The position numbers and the translations under genes are program-made. From Sphingomonadaceae bacterium (GTDB taxonomy: Bacteria; Pseudomonadota; Alphaproteobacteria; Sphingomonadales; Sphingomonadaceae), in the NCBI GenBank assembly GCA_947473355.1, contig CANJCQ010000046.1, forward strand, positions 1 to 33,304: 33,304 bases of DNA, given 5' to 3'. The notes under the pieces are model-generated. The model was not told where the DNA came from. It made no database searches and saw only the letters and a list, made by a program, of their open reading frames with translations. This document shows positions 17,074-24,733 of the stretch, one piece after another (positions within the stretch are counted from its first letter, which is position 1; each line of letters opens with the position of its first letter).

Positions 17074-18363
17074 ATGAACCTGCCACTCTCAGACGAACTC
17101 ATCGCCGAAGCCAATGCGCGCGAACTGGCCGCGCTGGAGGACGATTACGATTCGCTTGGCCGCAAACTCTCGCGCACCGGGATCGATATCGATGCGATCA
17201 AGGCCCGTGTCGCGGATTTCTCGGTAGCCGTGCCCAGCTGGGGCGCAGGGCGCGGCGGTACGCGGTTTGCCAAGTTCCCGATTGCCGGCGAGCCGACCAA
17301 CATCCACGAGAAGCTGGAAGATTGCGCGGTAATCAATCAGCTGTGCCGGGTCACGCCGCGGGTCAGCCCGCACTTCCCGTGGGACAAGGTCAGCGACTTC
17401 AAGGCCCTGCGCGAGGAAGCCGCCGACCTGGGGCTCGGCTTCGATGCGGTCAATTCCAACACCTTCCAGGACCAGCCGGGGCAAGCGCACAGCTACAACA
17501 CCGGCTCGCTGTCATCGACGCTCGAAGCGACCCGCCAGCAGGCCATCGAGCACAACATCGAATGCATCGAGATCGGCCAGCAACTCGGCAGCCGCGACCT
17601 GACTGTATGGGTCGGCGATGGCACCAATTTCCCCGGCCAGCAGGATCTTGCCCGCAGTCTTGATCGCTATCTTGAAGCCGCAGCGCAAGTCTATGCAGCG
17701 CTGCCGGATGACTGGCGCATGCTGCTCGAACACAAGATGTTCGAGCCCGCCTTCTATTCCACGGTGATCTCCGACTGGGGTAGCTCGATCCTCGCCGCGC
17801 AGGAGCTGGGCCCCAAGGCCAAGTGCCTGGTCGATCTCGGCCATCATGCGCCCAATGTGAATATCGAGCAGATCGTCGCCCGGCTCCACCGCTTCGGCAA
17901 ACTCGGCGGCTTCCATTTCAACGACAGCAAATATGGCGACGACGATCTCGATTCGGGTTCGATCAACCCGCACCAGCTGTTCCTGGTGTTCAACGAGCTG
18001 GTCGAGGCCGAGCTCAATCCGCGGGAGGGCTTCGATCCCGCCTACATGATCGACCAGTCGCACAATGTGACAGATCCGATCGAGTCCATGCTCTCCTCGG
18101 CGGAGGCGATCACCCAGTGCTATGCCAAGGCGCTGCTGGTCGACCGCGCAGCACTGCATGGGGCGCAGCAGGCCAACGATACGATGATGGCCTTCCAGGC
18201 GCTGCGCCGGGCCTATACCATCGATGTCGCCCCGATCCTCGCCAAGGCGCGCGCCGAGGCGGGCGGGGCGATTGACGTGCTGGGAGCCTACCGCGAGAGC
18301 CGCTGGCGGACACGCAAGTCGCAGGAACGCAAGGCTGTGGGGCTAGGCGCCGGGATAGTCTGA
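17074..18363 (+). CDS. rhaI: L-rhamnose isomerase (RhaI type)
   Basis: This metal-dependent cytoplasmic enzyme converts L-rhamnose to L-rhamnulose, the first step of phosphorylative rhamnose catabolism. The 429-residue product has the TIM-barrel xylose-isomerase-like fold with recognisable active-site stretches. These are NSNTFQDQPGQ, 'MLLEHKMFEPAFYST' (metal Glu/His), 'LVDLGHHAPNVN', 'GGFHFNDSKYGDDDL' (metal Asp cluster) and 'MIDQSHNVTDPIESM'. Sequence style and length match the RhaI type seen in Pseudomonas and rhizobia rather than E. coli RhaA. The ribosome site AGGAG overlaps the stop codon of the aldolase gene, so the pair forms an operon. A perfect 14-bp palindrome follows the gene. Confidence 0.93.
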   Translation: MNLPLSDELIAEANARELAALEDDYDSLGRKLSRTGIDIDAIKARVADFSVAVPSWGAGRGGTRFAKFPIAGEPTNIHEKLEDCAVINQLCRVTPRVSPHFPWDKVSDFKALREEAADLGLGFDAVNSNTFQDQPGQAHSYNTGSLSSTLEATRQQAIEHNIECIEIGQQLGSRDLTVWVGDGTNFPGQQDLARSLDRYLEAAAQVYAALPDDWRMLLEHKMFEPAFYSTVISDWGSSILAAQELGPKAKCLVDLGHHAPNVNIEQIVARLHRFGKLGGFHFNDSKYGDDDLDSGSINPHQLFLVFNELVEAELNPREGFDPAYMIDQSHNVTDPIESMLSSAEAITQCYAKALLVDRAALHGAQQANDTMMAFQALRRAYTIDVAPILAKARAEAGGAIDVLGAYRESRWRTRKSQERKAVGLGAGIV

Positions 18364-18373
18364 CTTCTGCCGG

Positions 18374-18387
18374 GAGGGGCGCCCCTC
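18374..18387 (+). terminator. Possible transcription end of the rhamnose operon
   Basis: Ten bases after the isomerase stop lies the perfect 14-bp palindrome gaggggcgcccctc, followed shortly by a short T run (cagctttcc). In RNA this forms a strong GC stem only if a small loop is opened in the centre, and the T run is short, so termination activity is uncertain. It could also be a protein-binding site. Confidence 0.35.
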
Positions 18388-18498
18388 AGCTTTCCCCGGA
18401 CCGCGCACTTGACAGTTTCGCCCCCGGCTAACATTCTGACGAACGAGGGCGCAGCGCGGAATTGCGGGCCTGCCACCAGTCGAGGATGCCGGACCGGA

Positions 18499-19500
18499 AT
18501 GACAATTTCGCTGCTCTATGGCTGCTGCCAGATCGAGACCAGCGCGCGCGATCTGGCTGCGGTGCGCCGCTTCATGATCGATGTTCTGGGCGCTGTTCCG
18601 GCCGAGCAGGAACTGGCGAGGCAGATTGCCGCACTGATCCCCGGTGACGAATATGATGTCGATCATCTCGATTGCGGCGAGGCGATCTTCCAGATCAACC
18701 AGCCCTCGGCCTCGATGGAGTTCAACGGGCAGAAATCGATCCACCAGGACTATCTCGACCGCGCCGGACCGAGCGTGACCAATCTCAACTATTATGTTGA
18801 TGACCATGCCCACGCGCATGCCCTGCTCCAAGCAATGGGCGCCAGAACTCACATTCAGGGGCCGAGCAATGTCGCGGCAGCGCTGGGGGAATATGGCCCT
18901 GACAACACCCGCGCGGGCGGCGGCGATCGCCCTTTCCTGTTCATGGGATCGCGCCACCTGTTCGGCTTCGATCTCGAGATCATGGAGCCCAATTTCCTCC
19001 ATGTCAGTCGCCAGTCGGTGCAGTTCCCTGCCTACGTCCAGCCGCGCCCCTGCGGATCCGGAGGCGCGCTGACGCTAAAGCGCCTGATTGTCACCGTCGA
19101 TGACCTCGCGCGCACGCATGGCAATCTGTGCCAGCTGTTCGCGCCTGGCAGCAGAAGCAAGCCTTATGACATCCGGGCCGGAACGCTCGGCAAGTCATTC
19201 CGGATCGGTCTGGGCGGCATGGAAATCGAATATTGCCAGCCCACCGGTGTGCAAGGCGACCTGGCAACTCAGTTGGCCAGCCATGGGGCGGGAGTTATCG
19301 CCGTGGTGTTTCGCTCCGGCAATCCGGAGGAAATCCTGAACCGCTCCAGCTCTCAATACGAATTTGCAGTGAGTGCACCGCAACTTGACCATCTTGGTCT
19401 GGTTCCTCCAGGCATAATCCACCACATCGGCTGCCGCGCGCTGACCGGTTTCGATGTTGTGCTCGAAAGCTGGGATGAGGCGTCGCTGGCCTCGCCCTGA
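18499..19500 (+). CDS. Two-domain VOC (glyoxalase/extradiol dioxygenase-like) protein
   Basis: The 333-residue product has two vicinal-oxygen-chelate-like halves. The first starts at 'YGCCQIETSARDLAAVRRFM' and includes 'VTNLNYYVDDHAHAHALLQAMGA'; the second begins near 'LTLKRLIVTVDDLARTHGNL' and ends in 'LDHLGLVPPGIIHHIGC'. VOC proteins include dioxygenases, glyoxalases, epimerases and non-enzymatic relatives. The exact family is not recognised and a full metal triad could not be assigned with confidence. The ATG at 18499 opens the conserved part; the frame is open upstream, but that stretch is Pro/Ala/Arg-rich and not domain-like. A TTGACA hexamer at 18409-18414 may belong to its promoter. 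It heads a VOC-SDR-NTF2 gene set on the plus strand. Confidence 0.7.
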   Translation: MTISLLYGCCQIETSARDLAAVRRFMIDVLGAVPAEQELARQIAALIPGDEYDVDHLDCGEAIFQINQPSASMEFNGQKSIHQDYLDRAGPSVTNLNYYVDDHAHAHALLQAMGARTHIQGPSNVAAALGEYGPDNTRAGGGDRPFLFMGSRHLFGFDLEIMEPNFLHVSRQSVQFPAYVQPRPCGSGGALTLKRLIVTVDDLARTHGNLCQLFAPGSRSKPYDIRAGTLGKSFRIGLGGMEIEYCQPTGVQGDLATQLASHGAGVIAVVFRSGNPEEILNRSSSQYEFAVSAPQLDHLGLVPPGIIHHIGCRALTGFDVVLESWDEASLASP

Positions 19501-19551
19501 AACCAACCGACCAAATTGCCATTCAATCAATCAACCTGATGAGGATCCAAG

Positions 19552-20421
19552 ATGCCAGCCAAACCCTGCATAGCCATCGTCACCGGCGCCAGTCGCGGAG
19601 CCGGACGCGGCATTGCCATTGCGCTGGGCGCGCATGGCTGCACCGTCTATGTTACGGGGCGATCGGAAAAATCGGGTGACCACGCGCTGCCCGGCACCAT
19701 CTATGAAACCGCCGAATCCGTTACCGCCGCCGGCGGCAAGGGCGTGGCAGTGCGCTGCGATCATGCCGACGACGATCAGGTTAAAGCGCTGTTCGACCGG
19801 GTCATGGCCGAACAGGGCCGGATCGACATCCTCGTCAACAATGCTGCAGCCGTCTATGACGAGCTCAACATGCCCGGCAACTTCTGGGAAAAGCCGCTCA
19901 AGCTGGGCGACATGATCGATGTCGGCATCCGCAGCAGCTATGTAGCAAGCTGGTACGCCGCTCCGGTCATGGTGCAGCAGGGGCGCGGCCTCATCATCAA
20001 CACCTCGGCATCGGGCGCCGTCCACTATGTCTATGGTCCGGGCTACGGTGCCCACAAGGCCGGCGTCGACAAGATGGCCTTCGACATGGCGGTCGATTTC
20101 CGCGAGGCCAAGGTCGATGTCGCGGCCTTACCCATCTGGATGGGCGCTCTGGCGACCGACCGGCTGCTTGCGATTATCGCCGCGGATCCGGAGAAATACG
20201 GCTACCTGAGAGACCAGATCGAAACACCGGAATTCACCGGCCACATCATCTGGGCGCTCTACAACGACCCTAACCTTGGCGAGCTGAGCGGGCAGACCCT
20301 CATCGGGGCGGAGATGGCGGTCAAATATGGCATCAAGGATGAAGGCGGACGCCAGCCGCCGTCTTACCGCGAAACCCACAAGGTTGCGCCGCACACGAAC
20401 TATCCGCCGATCATTCGCTAA
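19552..20421 (+). CDS. Short-chain dehydrogenase/reductase
   Basis: This 289-residue NAD(P)-dependent SDR resembles the DHRS1-like branch, which has an extended C-terminus. The cofactor motif TGASRGAGRG spans residues 11-20 and the structural NNAA motif lies in 'ILVNNAAAVYDEL'. The active site has Ser in 'INTSASGAV' and Tyr165-x3-Lys169 (YGAHK). The typical NADP-preferring Arg follows the second strand (VTGRSEKSG). GAGGA precedes the ATG with about 7 bases of spacing. It lies 51 bases after the VOC gene and 33 bases before the NTF2-like gene, so one transcript is likely. It probably oxidises or reduces an alcohol/ketone on the same substrate as its neighbours, which is inference. Confidence 0.88.
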   Translation: MPAKPCIAIVTGASRGAGRGIAIALGAHGCTVYVTGRSEKSGDHALPGTIYETAESVTAAGGKGVAVRCDHADDDQVKALFDRVMAEQGRIDILVNNAAAVYDELNMPGNFWEKPLKLGDMIDVGIRSSYVASWYAAPVMVQQGRGLIINTSASGAVHYVYGPGYGAHKAGVDKMAFDMAVDFREAKVDVAALPIWMGALATDRLLAIIAADPEKYGYLRDQIETPEFTGHIIWALYNDPNLGELSGQTLIGAEMAVKYGIKDEGGRQPPSYRETHKVAPHTNYPPIIR

Positions 20422-20454
20422 TGCTCAGGGCAAATAACAGGAAAGGAAATCGTC

Positions 20455-21009
20455 GTGGATGTTGAAAGCGAATTGAAAGAGCTGCGCGCCACCGTGCAGG
20501 GCCTGAAGGACCGGCAGGACATTCTCGACGTGATCGTGCGCGAATCGCGCGGCCGCGACCGCCACGACACCGAGCTGACCGCGAGCTGCTACTGGCCGGA
20601 AGGCGCCGACGAGCACGGCCCGGTCCCTTTCCGGGCGACCGAATATCCGGAGCTGGCCAACAAGGGCCATGCAGGCGCGTTTTCAGTCAATCAGCACAAC
20701 CTCGCGAACCACATATGCGAGATCGACGGGGACACGGCCTACTGCGAAACCTATGTCGTCGGCACATTGCTGTCGCTCGATGGCCTGACCTGCACATTCG
20801 CAGCAGGACGCTACATGGACCAGCTCGAAAAGCGCGAAGGCGAATGGCGCATCCTGTGGCGCCGCTCGACAGTCGAAGCCGCGATGCAGGGCGATGCCTC
20901 CTGGCTGCACACGCCGCCTGTGAAAGGTTTCCTCAAGGGCACACGCGATCGCAACGACCTGTCCTACCAGCGGCCTTACGTGATCAGCGGTCCGGGCGCG
21001 CGCTGGTAA
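20455..21009 (+). CDS. SnoaL/NTF2-like domain protein
   Basis: The 184-residue product has the cone-shaped SnoaL_4/NTF2-like fold pattern. An N-terminal helix (ELKELRATVQGLKDRQDILDVI) comes first, then 'RGRDRHDTELTASCYWPEGADEHG', 'HNLANHICEIDGDTAYCETY' and a closing 'GEWRILWRRSTVEAAM'. Members act as dehydratases, isomerases or hydrolases on ring compounds in catabolic and biosynthetic pathways, and some bind ligands without catalysis. The Arg-x-Asp/His patch (GRDRHD) matches the position of catalytic Asp/His in dehydratase relatives. The start is GTG (20455-20457) with GGAAAGGA about 6 bases upstream. It is the last gene of the VOC-SDR set. The specific reaction is unknown. Confidence 0.8.
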   Translation: MDVESELKELRATVQGLKDRQDILDVIVRESRGRDRHDTELTASCYWPEGADEHGPVPFRATEYPELANKGHAGAFSVNQHNLANHICEIDGDTAYCETYVVGTLLSLDGLTCTFAAGRYMDQLEKREGEWRILWRRSTVEAAMQGDASWLHTPPVKGFLKGTRDRNDLSYQRPYVISGPGARW

Positions 21010-21052
21010 CTGGCTGGAGGTCTGCGCATCCGCAATCCGTGCCAGAACTCCC

Positions 21053-23140
21053 TTAGCGCGTCCTTGGAAAATCGGCAGGCAACATCATGGTTGCCGGATC
21101 GTCCGGTCCGAACCATGCCTGCGCAATCGAAGCAGGTACGCCTGTTTCGCCGATAAGGCGGGCGAACTTCTGGCCTTCGTAAGGCGCAGCGGCCAGCATG
21201 CGCGCGGCGAGCGCATCGCCGATAGTGAACAGTTGCGCCACTTTGCCCTCAAGCTCGCGGGCGATGCCATCGATCGGCATGCGCGCGGTTGCGAGGATCA
21301 CTGCAGCAGCTGGCTCGCGGCTCTCCGCCTCGGTGTGGATGTCAAACAGCGTAACCGCGCCCGGCTCGATCTTGCGCAGCCATGTGGAAGGGCGAAGCCG
21401 CACGCCGCTCTCCTTCATCCGCCGTACGATGTAGCGCTCTTCCCAGTTGTCGGTGTTGCGGTTCGAGACCGGCGAGTAGCTGGCGGTGATGAACTGCACA
21501 TCGGCGCCAGAGGAAGCCAGAATCTCGGCGATGCCAGTGCCGGTGTGATAGCCCTCAGCGTCGAAGACGAAGACCTTGCCGCCCGGCCGCGCGCCGCCCA
21601 GCAACACCTCCTCCGGGCGCAAGACGAAGGGCAGGTCGTGGCCGGGAATGTCTGCATCGCGTGTTATGCTTCGCCCGCCGCGACTGTAACAGGCGCCACT
21701 CGCCACGATCACTGCATCGGGCGCTTCGGCGAGCACCTCCTCGGCAGTAGCCTCGATCCCCAGCCGCACATCGACACCAAGCCGCGCCAATTCGCGCGCC
21801 CACCAGTCCACTGCCGTGCCATAGTGTTCCCGCCCGGGCAGGTCAGCCCACAGCGACAAGGCGCCGCCGAGCCTGGCACGGCTTTCGAACAGCGTGACCG
21901 CATGGCCTCTGCGCGCCGCCACCCGGGCCGCCTCCATGCCGCCAGGTCCCCCACCGACAATCACCACCTTGCAGATCTTTGGCGCGGGGGTGAAGCTGTC
22001 CTCGCCCCACAGTCGATCGCGGTAGGAGGCGGGATTGATCGCACAGCCCTGCGCCCCGTCGCCGCCCGCCGCAGTGCACCAGTTGCAGGCGATGCAGGTG
22101 CGGTTGAGGTGTTCCTGACCCGACCCTGCATTCTGGACAAAGCGGGGCTCGGCAATCAGCTGGCGGGCCGAGCCCACCATGTCGCAGACGCCCGCGACGA
22201 TGGCCGCATCGGCATCGGCCATGTCGGTGATATTGCCCAGCACGCTCAGCACCGGCACCTTGCCCGCCGCCGCCCGCACTTTCTCGACGAAGGGCCGGTA
22301 ATATTGCTTCGGCTCGAAGCCGGTCGGCATCCCATGGTGGAACTGTTGCGGCTCGAGCCCGACATCGAGGTCGACATAGTCAAGCAAGCCGCGCTCGCAA
22401 AGCAAGCGGACAATCTCGAAGGCGGTGTCTGTGCCATATCCGCCTTCGACCTGTTCATCGCAGTTGAAGCGCATGCCCACCGCAAATTGGGCGCCGCCGC
22501 CCTCGCGAACGGCTTGCAGCGCCTCGACCAGGAAGCGCATGCGGTTTTCCAGGCTACCGCCGTATTCGTCGGTCCGTTCGTTGAAATAGGGGGACAGGAA
22601 CTGCGCAATCAGGGCCGCGTGGCTGGCATGAAGCATGATGCCGTCAAACCCGGCCTCGGCCATGTGCGCCGCTGTGTCGCGCATCGCGCCGATCATCGCG
22701 GCGATCTCCTCGCGGTTCATCGCGCGCGTCGACCAGCCGCGACCGCCATAGGCAAAATGGCGCACCGAGGGCCCGAAGGCAGGGGCGGGCGGGCTGAGCG
22801 GTTGCCAGAAGCCAGCTCCGCCCCAGTGGTACAGGGTTTCGCCGAAGATCTTGCCGCCCGCTGCATGGATGCCTTCAGTCATTGCGCGGAACGCAGCGAT
22901 GTTCTCACTCGGGTGCGGCGAAGGCTGGCGCGTGCGGCCTCGCTCGTGGATCGCCAGCGCCACCACGACAAGCCCGCAGCCCCCATCGCGCACGCGCTCG
23001 GCGCTGTAGGCTGTCAGGTCGTCGAGCGGCTTGCTGCCCGCGCTGAGTGCGCTGCCGTGCGGCGCAAAGAAATAGCGGTTTGGCAGCTCGACCGGGCCAA
23101 GCCGGATGGGAGAGAAGACATTTGGATATTTGGGATGCAT
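21053..23140 (-). CDS. FMN/FAD/4Fe-4S oxidoreductase of the 2,4-dienoyl-CoA reductase / TMADH family
   Basis: This 695-residue enzyme joins an Old-Yellow-Enzyme barrel to a flavin/pyridine-nucleotide domain, as in FadH and trimethylamine dehydrogenase. In the barrel, His171 and His174 sit in 'LHASHAALIAQFLSPYFN', followed by 'RTDEYGGSLENR', the family hallmark. An Fe-S cluster site is formed by Cys349, 352, 355 and 366 (CIACNWC...GC). The ADP-binding motif VVIVGGGPGGMEA follows, and a second Rossmann-like segment lies at 'KVFVFDAEGYHTGTGIAEIL'. The family reduces activated C=C bonds or oxidatively demethylates amines. The second barrel-site residue is not HGAH but HASH, so the substrate may differ from dienoyl-CoA. 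It is convergent with the VOC-SDR-NTF2 genes. Confidence 0.9.
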   Translation of the reverse strand: MHPKYPNVFSPIRLGPVELPNRYFFAPHGSALSAGSKPLDDLTAYSAERVRDGGCGLVVVALAIHERGRTRQPSPHPSENIAAFRAMTEGIHAAGGKIFGETLYHWGGAGFWQPLSPPAPAFGPSVRHFAYGGRGWSTRAMNREEIAAMIGAMRDTAAHMAEAGFDGIMLHASHAALIAQFLSPYFNERTDEYGGSLENRMRFLVEALQAVREGGGAQFAVGMRFNCDEQVEGGYGTDTAFEIVRLLCERGLLDYVDLDVGLEPQQFHHGMPTGFEPKQYYRPFVEKVRAAAGKVPVLSVLGNITDMADADAAIVAGVCDMVGSARQLIAEPRFVQNAGSGQEHLNRTCIACNWCTAAGGDGAQGCAINPASYRDRLWGEDSFTPAPKICKVVIVGGGPGGMEAARVAARRGHAVTLFESRARLGGALSLWADLPGREHYGTAVDWWARELARLGVDVRLGIEATAEEVLAEAPDAVIVASGACYSRGGRSITRDADIPGHDLPFVLRPEEVLLGGARPGGKVFVFDAEGYHTGTGIAEILASSGADVQFITASYSPVSNRNTDNWEERYIVRRMKESGVRLRPSTWLRKIEPGAVTLFDIHTEAESREPAAAVILATARMPIDGIARELEGKVAQLFTIGDALAARMLAAAPYEGQKFARLIGETGVPASIAQAWFGPDDPATMMLPADFPRTR

Positions 23141-23312
23141 TCCCTCTCCTCCCGGCCGGCTTTGATCACGTCCATTGCAATGCTTACAAGCCGATGTTTG
23201 GTTGATTCCAGGGCAGCGTCAAGGAGGCACCAGTTGTTTCCTGAAACACGGGTCGATGGGTTGCTGAGAACAGCAGCAGCAGTTGGCCTATCCATCGTCA
23301 GATAGAAACCAG

Positions 23313-23347
23313 GACTATCTCGAAGGCCAATGGCCTAGACTATCTCG
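23313..23347. promoter_or_regulatory. Direct repeats flanking a palindrome, probable operator
   Basis: The 10-bp sequence gactatctcg occurs at 23313-23322 and 23338-23347. The spacing from start to start is 25 bp. Between them lies the palindrome aggccaatggcct (23324-23336). The arrangement sits 43 bases before the nucleoside-hydrolase-like gene and about 170 bases before the start of the divergent flavoprotein gene, so it could control either or both. Such direct repeats of equal phase are typical of operators bound by a dimer of dimers, but no regulator has been matched to it. Confidence 0.5.
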
Positions 23348-23389
23348 TTTACCACAGTAGGGCTGTAATCACCGCCGGGAGAGCCTGAC

Positions 23390-24433
23390 ATGAATGTATT
23401 TCGCCGTGATTTCCTGAAGAGCGCCGGTGCCCTCACCGCATCGGCCGGAGCCCTGGCCATGGCGCCCGCCGCGCTGGCAAAACTTGCTCCGTTCACACCC
23501 GGCGCCGGGCCGCGTTCGCGCACGATCTATGTCAACGACCTGAGCGGCGATATCGACGGCCTGTTTGCCACGGTCCATATGCTGATGTCGCATACTTCGC
23601 AGCTGCGCGGCATCGTTGCAGCGCGGGCGCTCGATCCGATGGGACGCGGCAAGGTCGAAGAAGCGTTGGAACAGGCGAATGCCATGGTCGAGATGTGCGG
23701 GCTTGCCGGGAAAGTCCCGGTCCATGCTGGTGCGCCTGCCGCCTTGCCCGCCAGTCGCGAACCGGCGCGCACTCCCGGCGTTCAGGCGATCATCGACGAA
23801 GCCATGCGTGAAGACACCACACTGCCGCTCTATGTCGCGGTAGGAGGCGGGCTGACCGAGGTCGCCAGCGCGGTGATGATCGAACCCCGCATTGCAACGC
23901 GGATGAAGCTGATCTGGATTGGCGGCGACGACTATCCGGCGGGCGGAAAGGGCGAAACCAATTTCAATACTGATGCCCTCGCCGCTCAGTATCTCTACAA
24001 TGAAACCCAGCTGCCCATCTGGCAGGTGCCGCGATCGGTTTATGTGCAATGCGCGGTTTCGGCGACCGAGCTTCAGGCTTACGTTGCGCCGCATGGGCGG
24101 ATCGGGAAGTGGCTCTACCAGAAGGTCGTGGATTTCCCGGGGCGTTTTAACAACAGGCTCAACACCGGGGAAATGTGGATTCTGGGCGACAGTCCGCTGG
24201 CGCTGCTCACGTCACTAACGGACTGGGTGCCGAGCGAGTTCATTGGCGGAATGAAGTTCGAGCGCACCGGATCAAGCCGCTACGACGAAGTAATCTGCCC
24301 GCTGTTCAATCCCGACGGCACCTTCACGCCGCGGACAGAGGGGCGCAAGATTCGCATCTATCGCAGCATCGACGTGCGGATGATGTTCAACGATTTCTTC
24401 GCCAAGCTCGCGGTGAATTTTCCAGCAGGTTAG
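23390..24433 (+). CDS. Tat-exported nucleoside-hydrolase-like protein
   Basis: The 347-residue product starts with a twin-arginine signal (FRRDFLKSAG, then a hydrophobic stretch ending APAALA), so it is exported folded. The mature part has the inosine-uridine nucleoside hydrolase fold signs: 'TIYVNDLSGDIDGLFATVHML' at the start, 'LYVAVGGGLTEVASAVM', 'LIWIGGDDYPAGGKGETNFN' and a late 'SIDVRMMFNDFF'. The Asp cluster is unusual: it reads NDLSGDIDG rather than the standard DxDxxxDD. It is closer to the TDIGGDPDD form of the nucleoside-hydrolase-like domain in cell-wall/cellulose-binding relatives, with the last Asp replaced by Gly. An N-glycosidase role on an extracytoplasmic sugar conjugate is possible. 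It is preceded by direct repeats. Confidence 0.75.
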   Translation: MNVFRRDFLKSAGALTASAGALAMAPAALAKLAPFTPGAGPRSRTIYVNDLSGDIDGLFATVHMLMSHTSQLRGIVAARALDPMGRGKVEEALEQANAMVEMCGLAGKVPVHAGAPAALPASREPARTPGVQAIIDEAMREDTTLPLYVAVGGGLTEVASAVMIEPRIATRMKLIWIGGDDYPAGGKGETNFNTDALAAQYLYNETQLPIWQVPRSVYVQCAVSATELQAYVAPHGRIGKWLYQKVVDFPGRFNNRLNTGEMWILGDSPLALLTSLTDWVPSEFIGGMKFERTGSSRYDEVICPLFNPDGTFTPRTEGRKIRIYRSIDVRMMFNDFFAKLAVNFPAG

Positions 24434-24647
24434 CAGCAACTGCGGCTGGTGCGGTCGAGACCTGGCGACAGTGCCCCCGTCGCGCTGGTGCCCACGCTGG
24501 ACCACGCCGCGCTTTGTCGAGGCGGCGGAGATGGTGCAGCGCGCCGGGATAGTGCTGCCCTCGCTGCGGCTGTGGCCGGATAGCCCGGTGCTGGCGATCA
24601 CAGTGGAGATGGCCTTGCAGAAGTTCGGGCTGGCTGGAGCTTGGCAC
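24434..24647 (+). other. Spacer with a possible decayed coding segment
   Basis: Between the nucleoside-hydrolase-like gene and the terminator of the TonB receptor gene, one plus-strand frame (from about 24471) reads through with composition like real coding DNA, including a stretch 'FVEAAEMVQRAGIVLPSLRL'. It has no good ribosome site, no family I recognise, and it would run into the opposite-strand receptor gene. It may be the end of a lost gene. Nothing else was seen here. Confidence 0.25.
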
Positions 24648-24681
24648 AAAAAGGGCCCGCCGCTTGCGCGACAGGCCCCTT
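24648..24681 (-). terminator. Probable rho-independent terminator of the TonB receptor gene
   Basis: On the minus strand, about 50 bases after the receptor stop, AAGGGGCC and GGGCCCTT form a GC-rich stem with one bulged base, followed directly by TTTTT. The order of stem and T run fits leftward transcripts. A second inverted repeat (24695-24720, centred on cctgcgccgcagg) lies between it and the stop codon. Confidence 0.65.
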
Positions 24682-24733
24682 GTTGTTCTCACCCCCTCCC
24701 CCCTGCGCCGCAGGAGGGAGACTGGTTGATCAA

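Noticed and set aside
21233..23305. A 690-codon open frame on the plus strand opposite the flavoprotein gene
   Set aside because: It is an antisense shadow caused by high GC content; the minus-strand product has clear family motifs and the plus-strand one has none.
24695..24720. Inverted repeat cctgcgccgcagg as the main terminator of the receptor gene
   Set aside because: It lacks a following T run in either direction; the hairpin at 24648-24681 with TTTTT fits better.
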